64,000 bases of DNA from Larus michahellis. Lineage: Eukaryota; Chordata; Aves; Charadriiformes; Laridae. The position numbers and the translations under genes are program-made. The stretch is from assembly GCF_964199755.1 (NCBI RefSeq), contig NC_133904.1, positions 1 through 64,000 on the forward strand, read 5' to 3'. This document shows, piece by piece, positions 1 to 10,790 of this stretch; position 1 is the stretch's first letter, and each line of letters begins with the position of its first letter. Under the pieces are notes generated by a model. The model worked only from the letters and a program-made list of their open reading frames with translations. It had not been told where the DNA came from and did not search any database.

Positions 1-1130
1 GCAATGCAACGCAAGACAGAACGCCATACAGGGCACTGCAAGGCAATACGCAGCCAAATCAAGAACAAACGTTTAAAAAAACCGCAAGACCGAGCAGCAC
101 ATACCGGAACGGATCAGACAGTCGTCAGGGCAATTACAGGGCAATACAATGCAAGACAAAACACAACACGGGGCAGGACGAGGCAAGAGGTAGTCAAATA
201 ATGAACCGCCGATCAAAAACCCACAGACGAGTGCGCTGCAATCCCGGTCGCAGATGGCACTCCATAAAATGACTGAGCAACAGAATCCAAGACATAACAT
301 TATACGGTGCCGTAGAATGCAATCTGCAGTCAAACAGGGAACAACCCATTACAAAACTGACGAGAAAGCGCGCTCTATTGATAGAAAATATCAGATATCA
401 TTCGAGACGCGTCCAGAGCAATACAATGCAAGACCTAACAGTATACCGGGCACTACAATGCGATACACGGTGAAATACAAAGAAAATGATTCTAGAACTG
501 CATACAAAACTGACGAGACAGCGCACTGCAATGAGAGACCATATCAGATATCCATCAAGACTGGTCCAGAGCAATACAACGCAAGACCTAACACTATACC
601 GGGCTCTACAATCCAATACACGGTGAAATACAAAGAAAACGAGTCCAGAACTGCACAGTCTTGAGAATTTTGTAACACAATGGCTGAAATGACAATCCAA
701 ACAATGACAGGGTAATCCAACACCAGACATAGCACTATACGGGTCAGCACAACCCAATACCCGCTCAAATAATCAGCAAACAATTCTAGGACTGCACAGG
801 ATGGGGAATTGTTTAACGAATACACAGTTCAATAAACAACAGCCAATTGTCGGACTGCAGTGGACTGTGAAAGTTTTAAACACAAAGTCTAAAGTCACAA
901 ACCCGACACTGACAGGACGATACAATGCGAGACAGCGTAACGGCTTACATGGCAGTACAATGCAATACACCGTCAAATAGAAAACAGCTGATGAAGGAAG
1001 TGACAATACGGTGGCCTACAACGTCAGAAAAGATCAGATGACAGTCAAGACAACAACAGAGCCATACAACGCAAGACGTGACACCACACGGGGCCGGACA
1101 AGGCAATATGCGGTTGTGGCAGGCAGAGCG
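1..1130. repeat. Diverged satellite block S1 (period near 140 bp)
   Basis: This stretch is built from degenerate copies of a unit of about 140 bp. Recurrent words include CAATACAATGCAAGAC, CAATACGGGGCAG and CAGTCAAATAAAGAACAA. The plus strand is rich in A and C and poor in T. Small open frames on both strands come from that bias and from the repeated words, and none looks like a protein family. The block closely matches 9015-10140 in the same order, so it is one copy of a higher-order unit. No gene is seen. Confidence 0.8.
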
Positions 1131-1514
1131 ATTCACTTCACTCCTAAGAGAGAAGGGGAGAAACATTTAGAAACACACACACACAGGGATTCAACAAAGG
1201 TAGCAGTGCACGTGACAGCGCTTGCAGCTACATCTATTGCATCAATGATGTGTCCAGGTAAGCAATTAAATTATTTTTTTACGGGATGTAGATAGGAAAA
1301 AAATAAACGTCAGACTAATCTCTATAGCAAAGTAGTTTATTCAATGCATTGATAACATTATCATTTCAATTTAGGTACTTAAGTGTCCTTCAAAAAGGAA
1401 AAAATACAAACCCAAACACGATATATTATTATGGGGTCATTCCTTATTTCTAGCGAGACCGCGTGCACTACTGAACTTCTGCCAGAAGCCCTTTTTGGAT
1501 GGGATGAGTAACAA
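1131..1514. other. Satellite edge and AT-rich unique-looking DNA
   Basis: The satellite ends in a short CA run and the phrase GATTCAACAAAGGTAGCAGT, which also occurs near 7113 and 10171 at the edges of other satellite blocks. From about 1260 the sequence becomes AT-rich and I recognise nothing in it. Confidence 0.5.
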
Positions 1515-1999
1515 AACAGAATCAGATTCTGTAAGAAAACTTTCTCAAAAACATATTCCTCTGTGAAATATGGTATTTACTGTAAATTGCTGGCAATTTA
1601 AAGTCATGTTGATAATCTCTCTTTGACTTTTTACTCAACAGCGCTACTTGAGTCCCAAAACACAGAAACCAACAAAAAAGTATGGAAATACAAGTCACAT
1701 ATTTCCTGAACCTCCATAAAGCACCCTAATTAACATCTAAGTAGCTAGAAGAAAAACAAATTGTAAAAGGCAGCAAAAATCATCATAGTGGACATATGGA
1801 TAGAAGTAGATGAAGGCTAAGAGGAGATCTGAGACTATGGTAGACATCTTTAGGAAACCCAATACAAAGTAGAAAAATATTATACCACAGAAACCAAACA
1901 CAAGGCTCTAGAGCACATAGATGACTTTGGAAAAGGTTCTCGCAGAACAAGACGCGTTATCGCATAGATTAGAGAGGTCCTGAAGGAGCCAGAGAAACT

Positions 2000-3210
2000 A
2001 AACATATCTTGGGATGCGATGAGATCAACAGGGCATCGAGCAAAGTACGATTGTCCTCAGGGGACCGACTTCAGGCACACCAAAAGCAAGAAAGAACAGG
2101 AAGACTGATGGCATTAACCGTTGCAAACTTGGGAAAGGTTCTGAAGGGAAAGAAGGGGTGCAAAGTGCGCTCCAGAGCTAAAATGAGGTTCTGGCGCTTA
2201 AGGGATATCTTGCGAGAGCTCGGCGATGGTAGCGGACGAGTCCCCGCCTGAGAGACCGAATAAGCCTCACAGATAACAAGACAGAACTCTGAAGGGAATT
2301 TTGACAAAGTACAGATGACGTCAGGGGACAGAATAAAGGCATCCTAAGCATCAAAGAAGAAGTTAAGGGCGCTCTGGAGAGCACAAAAAGAACAAAATCG
2401 AAAGGGAGCTGAAGTGCTGTGGAGTATAAGAAAGGACTCGGAAGACAAGGCTTTAAAAAGCGCAGGCGTTCTGAGGGGGTAGGGTAGGAAAAAAAGGCTC
2501 GGACATGCAGCAAGGCTTTAGGAGCCTCAGGAAGAGGTACGGACAAACTACAGACGAAGGAGTGAGAGCGGAACTCCATGGAGACGCCCTCGATGGTAGA
2601 GAGAAAGATGAAGGGGCGCCACGTAGCAAAGAAGCACGGGAGGCTCTGATGGAACAAGAGAGACAGAAAGGGAGATAAAATGCTATGAGGAGCTGTGGAG
2701 TTCCAGAAAGGTCTCGGGAGGCTTGGTGAGGGTGAAAAAAGGGGCATCGAGGGGTGCTGATAGACAAAAGAAGGCTGGGCGGAGGACTAGGAGGAACTCG
2801 GATGATCATCTGAGGGGAGTACGCATGTTCCCGGGTGGCTGGAGACGAAATACGGGAATCCTAGGTAGCACAGAGAAACAAATGAGTGCACTACATCTCA
2901 AAGACGGACCCACCTAAAATGCTACGAGATGCATGCCGGTCACCGGGAAACTCCCGAGGGGCATCGTGACCGGGAGAAGAAAAGTCCCGAGAGAGCCGGA
3001 GAGACAGAAAAGCGACAGGGAACGTGATGATTAAATCTGGAGGGGATCCAGACTGAGTAAACGTTGCCTCGGAGGCCAGGGAACTAATAGCTGCACGGGT
3101 ATAAGGAGGAGAGGACAGAAGAACAGCGTTGGGTGTTGAAGAACAGCGTTGGGTGTTGAAGAACAGCGTTGGGTGTTGAAGAACAGCCGAGGAGACCCTC
3201 CTGCCGAGCA
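2000..3210. other. Degenerate purine-rich internal repeats in copy A, no gene
   Basis: Phrases such as ATCCTAGGTAGCACAGAG, GTCCTCAGGGG and CAAAAGAAGGCTGGG recur in diverged form through 1990-4150, so this part looks like an old tandem or dispersed repeat. Its open frames are short, differ between copies A and B, and show no recognisable domain. Confidence 0.5.
3119..3186 (+). repeat. 20-bp unit repeated three times in a row
   Basis: The unit GAACAGCGTTGGGTGTTGAA occurs three times in perfect tandem, followed by a partial fourth. The matching place in copy B (about 24590-24620) has a single degenerate copy, so the expansion happened after the segmental duplication. Confidence 0.9.
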
Positions 3211-3880
3211 GTGACATTCAGACCGGAAGCCCTTGCTTCCTAAACTCCTTGTCAGGGAGGAGTCTAGGTGCGGCTGGATCCAGTCTTAGCCTCCGACTGT
3301 AAAGAACGGTTCGGCAACAAATTCTGTCACAGACTTGGTTTAATATGGCTCGAGCCGAGGGACCCCCTCAATACTTTTCCTGTGCTTTGTGAAGCCTCAC
3401 AGTCTGTGACATAAGCTATTCGTGCCTGTCTTCACGTGAGAAGTGCGTGTCTCTTCTCCGATTGAATTGTTCAGCCCTTACATGTCCTCTTCAACGACTG
3501 GAGTTTTGATGCAAGTGCTTTTACCCTCTTACTTGGTTTTCTGATATCTTCATCCCATCTCACACCTGTATCTCATCCTTCTGCTGACTCAGGATAGAAA
3601 GGTCCCTTTCTTAGTTTCCAAGAATTAGAGTTCCCTTTCCTTTGATCATAACGGTCACTCAAATTTGTAATGTTAAGCATACGCTCTTCATTAATATTAC
3701 TTATACAATTTCATTGTGTTAGTTAAGTTCCAATATATCAAATTCAAACACAACCACTATCCACCCTTCTTGGACTAAGGAGGAGTTCAGCCAAAGTTTG
3801 CTATGCTGCTAGGTTACATATTGCAGCCCAAGGCTCCGCAGGTCTAAGCAAAACTTCGGTGTGTGACACTGTGTCACATA
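3210..3880. other. LTR-like or repeat-derived stretch, copy A
   Basis: It contains AGGAGTCTAGGTGCGGCTGG followed by about 600 bp of mixed sequence. The opening phrase recurs at 7282, 10335 and 24690, and the whole stretch recurs at 24640-25330. A dispersed element, perhaps a retroviral LTR, would explain this, but I cannot place its ends or name it. Confidence 0.35.
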
Positions 3881-4199
3881 TATGGACTTGGGAAGTCTTC
3901 TGAGGGAAGGAGAGGGGTGTGCGAAGTCCATGACAAAGCTGAATATGTGCTCATGGTAACCTCGGAGGCATCAATAGCTGTTGTGACATGATGAGAAGGG
4001 TCCTGAATGGGCCATAGGGACGGAAGAAGGTACAGGGACACGAGGAGGAAAGTGGAGGGAGGGCAGTGGAACGGAGTGCAGATGTCCTCAGGAGGCTGGG
4101 GACCAAACAGAAGCATCCTAGATGGCACAGAGGGTGATAACATGGCTCTGAGGCACAAACACAGCTGAGGACGGGTTTCTGAGAGAAAGAGCTCAGACA

Positions 4200-5634
4200 T
4201 AAAATTTTATAAGTCACAGGAATTAAGAAAATAAAAAAAAAACCTAGAGAATAGAAATGGTGAACTCGAAACACTTAGAAAGAAAATAAAAAAGACAGAG
4301 GGCACTAAGGAAAGACAAGAAACAATTAAAAAGAAAGACAGCAAAGGAGATAAGCGTAAACAGAAAATCTTAAAAGCGTCCATGATTAAAGGAGCAAGGA
4401 AACAAATTACAAAATAACAATGGCAAACTAAATCGGAGACGTAGAAAAAAATTAAAAAGCAACAGCATTAAAGACAGACAATAAATAATTTTAAAATGAC
4501 AGCAAAGAGAACAAAGGTATACATAGCAAGAACACTGAAAAAGCGGTAGCCGGTAGAGTAAATAATGAGAAATATTCCAAAATAGGGACAGCGAACCAGG
4601 ACACATGTAGAAAGACCATTTTTAAATGCAACAGCAGAAAGGAAAGACAAGCAATGATTCAATGAAAAGATAAGCCATAAAGACAACAAACAAGACAAAA
4701 AAACCCCAAAATTTAAGAAGTGATGGGGATTGGGGAAACAAAACAAAATAATTAGGAAACATGGACGGCAAACTGCAACGGAGATGTAGAAAGAAAATTC
4801 TAAAAAGCCTCTGCATTAAAGAAATAAGAAAACAGTTAAAAATATACCAGATAAAAATGGAAAAAAACCCAAACCTTTTAAAAGCAAGGCTGATTGCAGA
4901 AAGAAAGGAAAAAAATTAAAAACATAGCAAGAACGAAATAAATAAAAAAGTGTAAACGCAAAGGAGTACAAGACCGATACAGAACAGGCAAAAATTGGTA
5001 CTGGCAGCTTCATAGAAGTAGACAGAGAATTTTTAAAGCAAGGGGGTAAGAGAAAGACAGGAAAAATTTAAAGGTGAAAAGGGCAAACTGGATAAAAGTT
5101 GATAGAAAGAAAATTTAAAAGACAAACAGATTAAGAAAACAGGGAGCAAAAAAAAAATAGGGTCAAACTGAATAAAGACAAAGAAACAAAATTGGAAAAG
5201 TAACGAAGTAGAGGACAAGCAAGAAGAATTAAAAAACACAGACAGGAATCTGGGTAAACGGAGACACAGAAAAAGATTTGGAAAGCAACGGGGTACTGGC
5301 CATACAGGTAGGTAGCAAATTAAGTAGCAGGAGGTGGAGTCGGACTGACAGCCACAGAGAAAGGACACTGGAAGAGGGATGAGGGGTGGAGCAGAGGGAG
5401 TCACTAGAAATAGAGACAGGTTGCTGGGTAGAGGGAGACCTACAAATGCAATTTTCACAAGCAATAGCGAAGAAGGCAGTGTGGGAAGAATGAAATAATA
5501 GCGAATGGGGAGCTGGAAATGCAGAGGCACAGAAAGGAAATGGAGAAGGGGAGAAAGAACATGCTGGCATTAAGCAAAAGAGCAAAAAGCTTTGGGGAGC
5601 CAGAAGCCGGGACAAGCAAGGCAGCAGGCAGAGA
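4200..5634 (+). repeat. Purine-rich strand-asymmetric degenerate repeats
   Basis: The plus strand is overwhelmingly A and G, with recurring words such as GTAGAAAGAAAATT, TTAAAAAGCAACAG and AAAGACAAGAAA. The arrangement looks like very diverged tandem units of roughly 80-120 bp. The minus strand gives many short frames rich in Phe, Leu, Ser and Cys, which are a direct result of the composition. The region is repeated at 25650-27060, and a related block lies at 27720-28460. Confidence 0.7.
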
Positions 5635-6201
5635 TAGAATCATAGAATCATAGAATTGCTGAGGTTGGAAGGGACCTTTAAGATCATCGAGTCCAACCTT
5701 TAACCTACCCTGACAAGAGCCACTTCTAAACCATGTCCCTAAGTGCCCCATCTACCCTTTTTTTAAACACCTCCAGGGATGGTGAATCCACCACCTCCCT
5801 CGGCAGCCTATTCCAATGTTTAATAACCCTTTCAGTGAAAAAATGTTTCTTAACATCCAATCTAAACCTCCCCTGACGTAACTTGAACCCGTTTCCTCTC
5901 GTCCTATCACTTGTCACCAGGGAGAAGAGGTCAGCCCCCATCTCTCTACAACCTCCTTTCAGGTAGTTGTAGAGGGTGATAAGGTCTCCCCTCAGCCTCC
6001 TCTTCTCCAAGCTAAACAACCCCAGCTCCCTCAGTTGTTCTTCATAAGGTTTGTCCTCCAGACCCCTCACCAGCTTTGTAGCCCTTCTCTGGACACGCTC
6101 CAACACCTCAATGTCCCTCTTGTAGCGAGGGGTCCAAAACTGAAGGCAGTACTCGAGGTGGGGTCTCACCAGTGCCGAGTACAGGGGGATGATCACTTCC
6201 C
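5635..6201 (-). mobile_element. CR1 LINE, 5'-truncated, minus strand
   Basis: The left end carries the CR1 3' tail (AGAATCATAGAATCATAGAA) and the very common avian CR1 phrase GAGGTTGGAAGGGACCTTTA. Read on the minus strand, the element encodes the end of the CR1 ORF2 reverse-transcriptase protein, including motifs [14 protein letters not shown] and VQRRATKLV, and ends near [11 protein letters not shown]. Only about 570 bp are present, so it is a dead 5'-truncated copy. The frame is still open across most of this piece, which argues for a fairly young insertion. The flanks match the uninterrupted sequence at 27065-27085. Confidence 0.95.
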
Positions 6202-6819
6202 TAGATCGGAAGAGGCATGGCAGGGAAAGGCCTGGACATGGACAAGAGGGCACATGACTCACCACAGCTCCTGGCATGTGTGGGAGACCTTCGCTGCTCA
6301 CAGGTTTCTCTCTCTGTCCCTTCGTCCTCTGTGGTGCTGGCGGCCTGACCCTTGCCCACCTAGGAGCGGGCAGGGAGAAATGCTCTTGTCCCATGAGGCT
6401 CACACGCGCAGCCGACGAAGGCAGCGAGCTCCCGGTGCTCTGTGCTGGTGGGGCGCTCTGTCAGGGATGGCTGGGAGGGATCCTTCCTCGCTGCGAGGAC
6501 CGTCTGTTCCTGGCTGGAGGCACCTACCTGTCAGAACCCCCTTCGTTTGACTCCTCAGCCAGCGCTGGCAGGCAGCTGTGCCCAGGCAGCCCACTTGGAA
6601 GCTAGAGGCCCTTGGCAAAGCAGACCCATCCCCAGGGCAGCCTTTTTTTTAAGCCCTTGGCCCAGCCCATGCTCACCTCATGGGTCCCAAATAGGCTGCC
6701 TCAGCCCCAGCTGGAGCCTGCTGGGAAGAGGGGCCATTGCTAAAGCCCCACAGCACATCACCCCCTCCCCTGAGCCTCTCCCCGACCACCAGCTCTGCAT
6801 CTTCCTCCTAGATGCTCTC
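6202..6819. other. Right end of duplication copy A, no gene
   Basis: This GC-rich sequence matches 27080-27680. Plus-strand frames here differ from their counterparts in copy B by frameshifts, so they do not look coding. Confidence 0.5.
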
Positions 6820-7090
6820 CCTCCACTTTTAGGGGGAACGCTGTGTGACACACACCGCCCACCCCACAACAAGGTCTTGTTTTGACTTAGAAATGCCTTC
6901 CAGAGTAACACTACAACCTGCCGTTAAAAAAAAAAAAAACACACACACACAAAACCACAAACATTACACCCCACACAAAATGACTCTCAAACTGAGAAGA
7001 TGTATGTGCAGGAAGCCTGGCTTCAAGGCCTAAGATCTTAAGGATGCAGGGAAGAAGTCCCAGTCACTGAAAATAGATGGCTAGAGAACA
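6820..7090. repeat. Module M, truncated copy 1
   Basis: It starts like 29390 (TTTTAGGAGGAACCCC in that copy), has the A-run and ACATTACACCCCACACAAA, then jumps over about 430 bp to GTATGTGCAGGAAGCCTGGC. It is therefore an internally deleted relative of module M, which occurs in fuller form at 13691, 21560, 29390 and 31591. Confidence 0.65.
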
Positions 7091-7735
7091 GAGCGCGTTT
7101 AGAAACACACACACAGTGATTCAACAAAGGTAGCAGTGCACGTGACAGCGCTTCACCAGATTGCACGGCCACGTACCCCGGGTTATTTACTGCCCATGGG
7201 CCAGGGTCAGACAAGCTGTCAGGGAGACCCTCCCCTTGAGTCACGAGGCTTGGAAAGGACCCCCTTGCTTTCTAAATTCCTTCTCGGAGAGGAGTCTAGG
7301 TGCGGCTGGATCCGATCCCTGCCCCGGCCTTGGGAACCGTTTCCCTCTAAAGGATTGTATCTGCTCCATCAATCCGTTCTATCGCTCAGCTAAGATTGCA
7401 AAGTTCTGCACGCTATTAGTCACTTACCCAGATTCTGCTGCGGCAAGGCATCTCTCAACCTCGAGGAGCAGAACCCTACATGAGCATCCCCGCTCAAGCA
7501 GAGGTGGTGGCGAACAGGCGGCTGCCGGGCAGGAAGGCTCCAAGGGCTCTTGTCCTGCCCACTAGTTGTAGAGGCAGCTAATTGACTTTTAGTCATATCA
7601 GCCTGGGAAAAAAAAAAAATCTAAAGTCCCCACGCCAGACGGTGTGTTGACTCTGTTGCCTGCGGGGAGGGGAGAAAAGGGGGTTGGGGGGGTGAGGGGA
7701 TGGGAAACCGGGGAGGAGGGCACCGCACCACCACA
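7091..7735. repeat. Module N, copy 1 (partner 10141-10790)
   Basis: This stretch of about 650 bp runs from GATTCAACAAAGGTAGCAGT to the start of the satellite and is repeated, slightly diverged, at 10141-10790. It contains the same AGGAGTCTAGGTGCGGCTGG phrase as 3210-3880. No gene is recognised. Confidence 0.7.
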
Positions 7736-9014
7736 CCAGTCAAACAAAGAACCACCAATTCGATAATTCACAACACAGTGCAGTACAATCCCAGACAGTC
7801 TAAAACAACAGTCGAAACAATGACAGACCAATGCAATGCAAGACATAACACAACACGGGGCAGCACAAGGCAATACGCAGCCAAATTAAGAACAACCGAT
7901 CAACACACCCACAATACAGTGCAGTCCTACGACAATGTTTACAGTGACCATCAAAACAATGATGGGGCAATGCAATGCATAACAATACAGGACGGTGTGA
8001 TGGAACACACAACCGAAGAACTAATTCAGAAACTCACAATACCGCGCAGTACAATCTCAGACAATCTAAAATAACAAGCAAGACAACATCGTCAGGGCAA
8101 TACAATGCAAGACAAAGCTATCCAGGGTGGTACAACGCCATACGCATTCAAATAAAGAACAGCCAAGGAAAGAATTCACAGTACAGTGCCATACAGTGGC
8201 AGACTATCTATCAGATATCAGGCGAGACAGCAACAGAGCAATACAACGCAAGGCATAACACGATATGGGGCACTACAAGACACTGCACGGTCAAAGAAAC
8301 AACAACCTATTAGAGAAGTCACAATACAGTGCAGTCCTGTGACAGAACGTATAAAATGACCTTCTAGACAATGACAGGGCAATACAACGCAAGACAAAAC
8401 ACGATACGGGGCAGTACAAGGCAAGACACACTCACATCAACCACCCCTTAAAAAAAACCCACAACACAGTGCGGTACCATGCCAGAATATATCACGTGGC
8501 ACTCAGGACTATTATATGGCAATACAATGCCAAACGCAACACAACACGGGGCAGTCCAATGCGAAACAGAATTAAAGAAAGAACAACCTGTCAAAACCCC
8601 AACATACAGGGCAGCACTATCCCACGGAGCATCAGGTGGTGGTCGAGACAGTTACAGGACAACAGAATCTGAGACGTAACGTTAGACAGTGCAGTACAGT
8701 GCAATAGTCAGTCCAATATACAACCCACGAAGGGACCCACAATACTGTGTGTTACAACGCCAACAGATGTGAGACAGCAGGCAAGATACCGACAGAGCAA
8801 TACAATGCACAACGTAAGACAATAGAGGACAGTATAATGCTAAGATGCATCAGATGGCAGTCAAAACAATGACGCGGCAACACGATTCGAGACCCAACAC
8901 AAAGGCGGTAACACGGCAATACATGGTCAAAGAAAGAGCACCCGGTAAAACCCCCACGATACAGATGGCTACTATCCCAGAGCGTCCACAATGACAGTGA
9001 AGAGAACGACAGGG
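7736..9014. repeat. Diverged satellite block S2
   Basis: The word CAATACAATGCAAGAC or close variants recur near 7826, 7969, 8098, 8240, 8380 and 8520, which gives a period of roughly 130-143 bp. The plus strand is T-poor. Minus-strand frames are rich in Cys, Val, Leu and His because of the repeat. Confidence 0.8.
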
Positions 9015-10140
9015 CAATACAATGCAAGATAGAATACCACACAGGGCACTACAATGCAATACGCAGCCAAATAAAGAACAAACGTTTAAAAAAAACCGGA
9101 AGACCGAGCGGTACATACCGGAATGGTAGTCAGGGCGATTACAGGGCAATACAATGCAAGACAAAACACAACACGGGGCAGGACGAGGCAAAAGGTAGTC
9201 AAAATAACAAACTGCCGATCGAAAACCCACAGACGAGTGTGCTGCAATCCCAGTCGCAGATGGCAGTCGATAAAATGACTGAGCAATAGAATCCAAGACA
9301 TAACATTATAGGGGGCAGTAGAATGCAATATGCAGTCAAACAGAGAACAACCCATTACAAAACTGACGAGACAGTGTACTACAATGCGAGAATATATCAG
9401 ATATCAATCAAGATGGTTCCAGGGCAATACAATGCAAGACCTAACAGTATACCGGGCACTACAACCCAATACATGGTGAAATAACAAGAAAACGATTCTA
9501 GAACTGCACGGTATTGAGAATTTTTTAACACAATGGCTGAAATGACAATCCAAACAATGAAAGGGTAATACAACACAAGACATATCACTATGCGTGTCAG
9601 TACAACCCACTACCCGCTCAAATAAACAGCAAACAGTTATAGGACTGCACGGGATTGAGAATTGTTTAACAAATACACAGTTAAATCAACAACAGCCAAT
9701 TGTAGGACTACAGTGGACTGTGAAATTTTTAAACACAAAGTCTAAAATCACAAACACGACAGTGACAGGACAATACAATGCGAGACGTAACAGCGTACAT
9801 GGCAGTACAGTGCAATATACTGTCAAATAAAAAACAGCTGATGAAGGAAGTGACAACATGGTGGCGTACAATGGCAGAATAGATCAGATGACAGTCAAGA
9901 CAACAACAGAGTGATACTGTGCAAGACATAACACCATACAGGGCAGTACGAGGCAATACACAGCCACATAAGAACCCATAAAAGACATCACAATACAGTC
10001 CAGTCCTAGGACAGAATCTCTGAAGTGACCGTCAAGACGAAAGGGCAATAACAATGCAAGACTTAACACCATACAGGGCCGGACAAGGCAATACGCGGTT
10101 GTGACAATCAGAGCAATTAACTTCACTCCTAAGAGAAAAG
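9015..10140. repeat. Satellite higher-order copy of block S1
   Basis: It matches 1-1130 collinearly. Shared marks include the phrase ACAAACGTTTAAAAAAA, the run ACGAGTG(C/T)GCTGCAATCCC, and the segment ending in the CA run plus module N. The satellite has therefore been copied in units of more than 1 kb as well as in 140-bp monomers. Confidence 0.8.
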
Positions 10141-10790
10141 TAGAGAAACATTTAGAAACACGCACACAGTGATTCAACAAAGGTAGCAGTGCACGTGACA
10201 GTGCTTCACCAGATTGCACGGCCATGTACCCCAGATTATTTACTGCCTAGGGGCCACGGTCACACTATCTGTTAAGGAGACCCTCCCATTGAGTCACAAG
10301 GCTCGGAAAGGACCCCCTTGCTTTCTAAACTCCTCGGAGAGGAGTCTAGGTGCGGCTGGATCCGATCCTTGCCCTGGACTTGGGCAACGGTTTACCTCTA
10401 AAGGATTTTAGCTGCGCCATCAATCCATTATATCGCTGAGCTAAATTGTAAAGTTTGGCATGCTATTAGTCACTTACCGATACTCTGTTACGGCATGGCA
10501 TCTCTCAGCCTCGAAGAGCAGAACCTTAAGTGAGTGTCCCCGCTCCAGGGGAGATGCTGGCGAACAGGCTGCTGCATTGCAAGAGAGCTCAAAGGGCTCT
10601 TGGTCTGTCCACTCGTTATATAGCAAACTAACCAACTTAGAGTGTTTTGACTCTGTTGCCAGCCATCCCACAAAGTTCAAGTGCCACTCATAGCAACTCC
10701 CGCTGGTTGTTATTGCTCGAGCAGCAGCCTGGGCAAAAAAGGGGGAAAAGGGGGGGTCACATCGCAACAGTGGTCAAATAACAAACAACC
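10141..10790. repeat. Module N, copy 2
   Basis: This is a second copy of 7091-7735 in the same orientation. It shares CACCAGATTGCACGGCCA and GGAGACCCTCCC and again runs into satellite. No gene is recognised. Confidence 0.7.

Larger units (their letters stand above)
1515..6800. repeat. Segmental duplication, copy A (partner 22998-27680)
   Basis: The whole interval aligns by eye with 22998-27680 in the same orientation, at a nearly constant offset of about 21.45 kb up to 5634. The offset drops by about 570 bp after the CR1 insertion. Matching anchors include CAGAATCAGATTCT at 1520 and 23000, the phrase ACTCGGATGATCATCTGA, the LTR-like stretch near 3210-3870, and AAAGCCCCACAGCACATCAC near 6742. 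Divergence looks like roughly 10 percent or more, so the duplication is not recent. I see no gene in either copy. Confidence 0.8.

Noticed and set aside
6035-6550. Plus-strand frame of 171 codons across the CR1 edge
   Set aside because: It is antisense to the CR1 protein and crosses the insertion boundary, so it cannot be an old gene.
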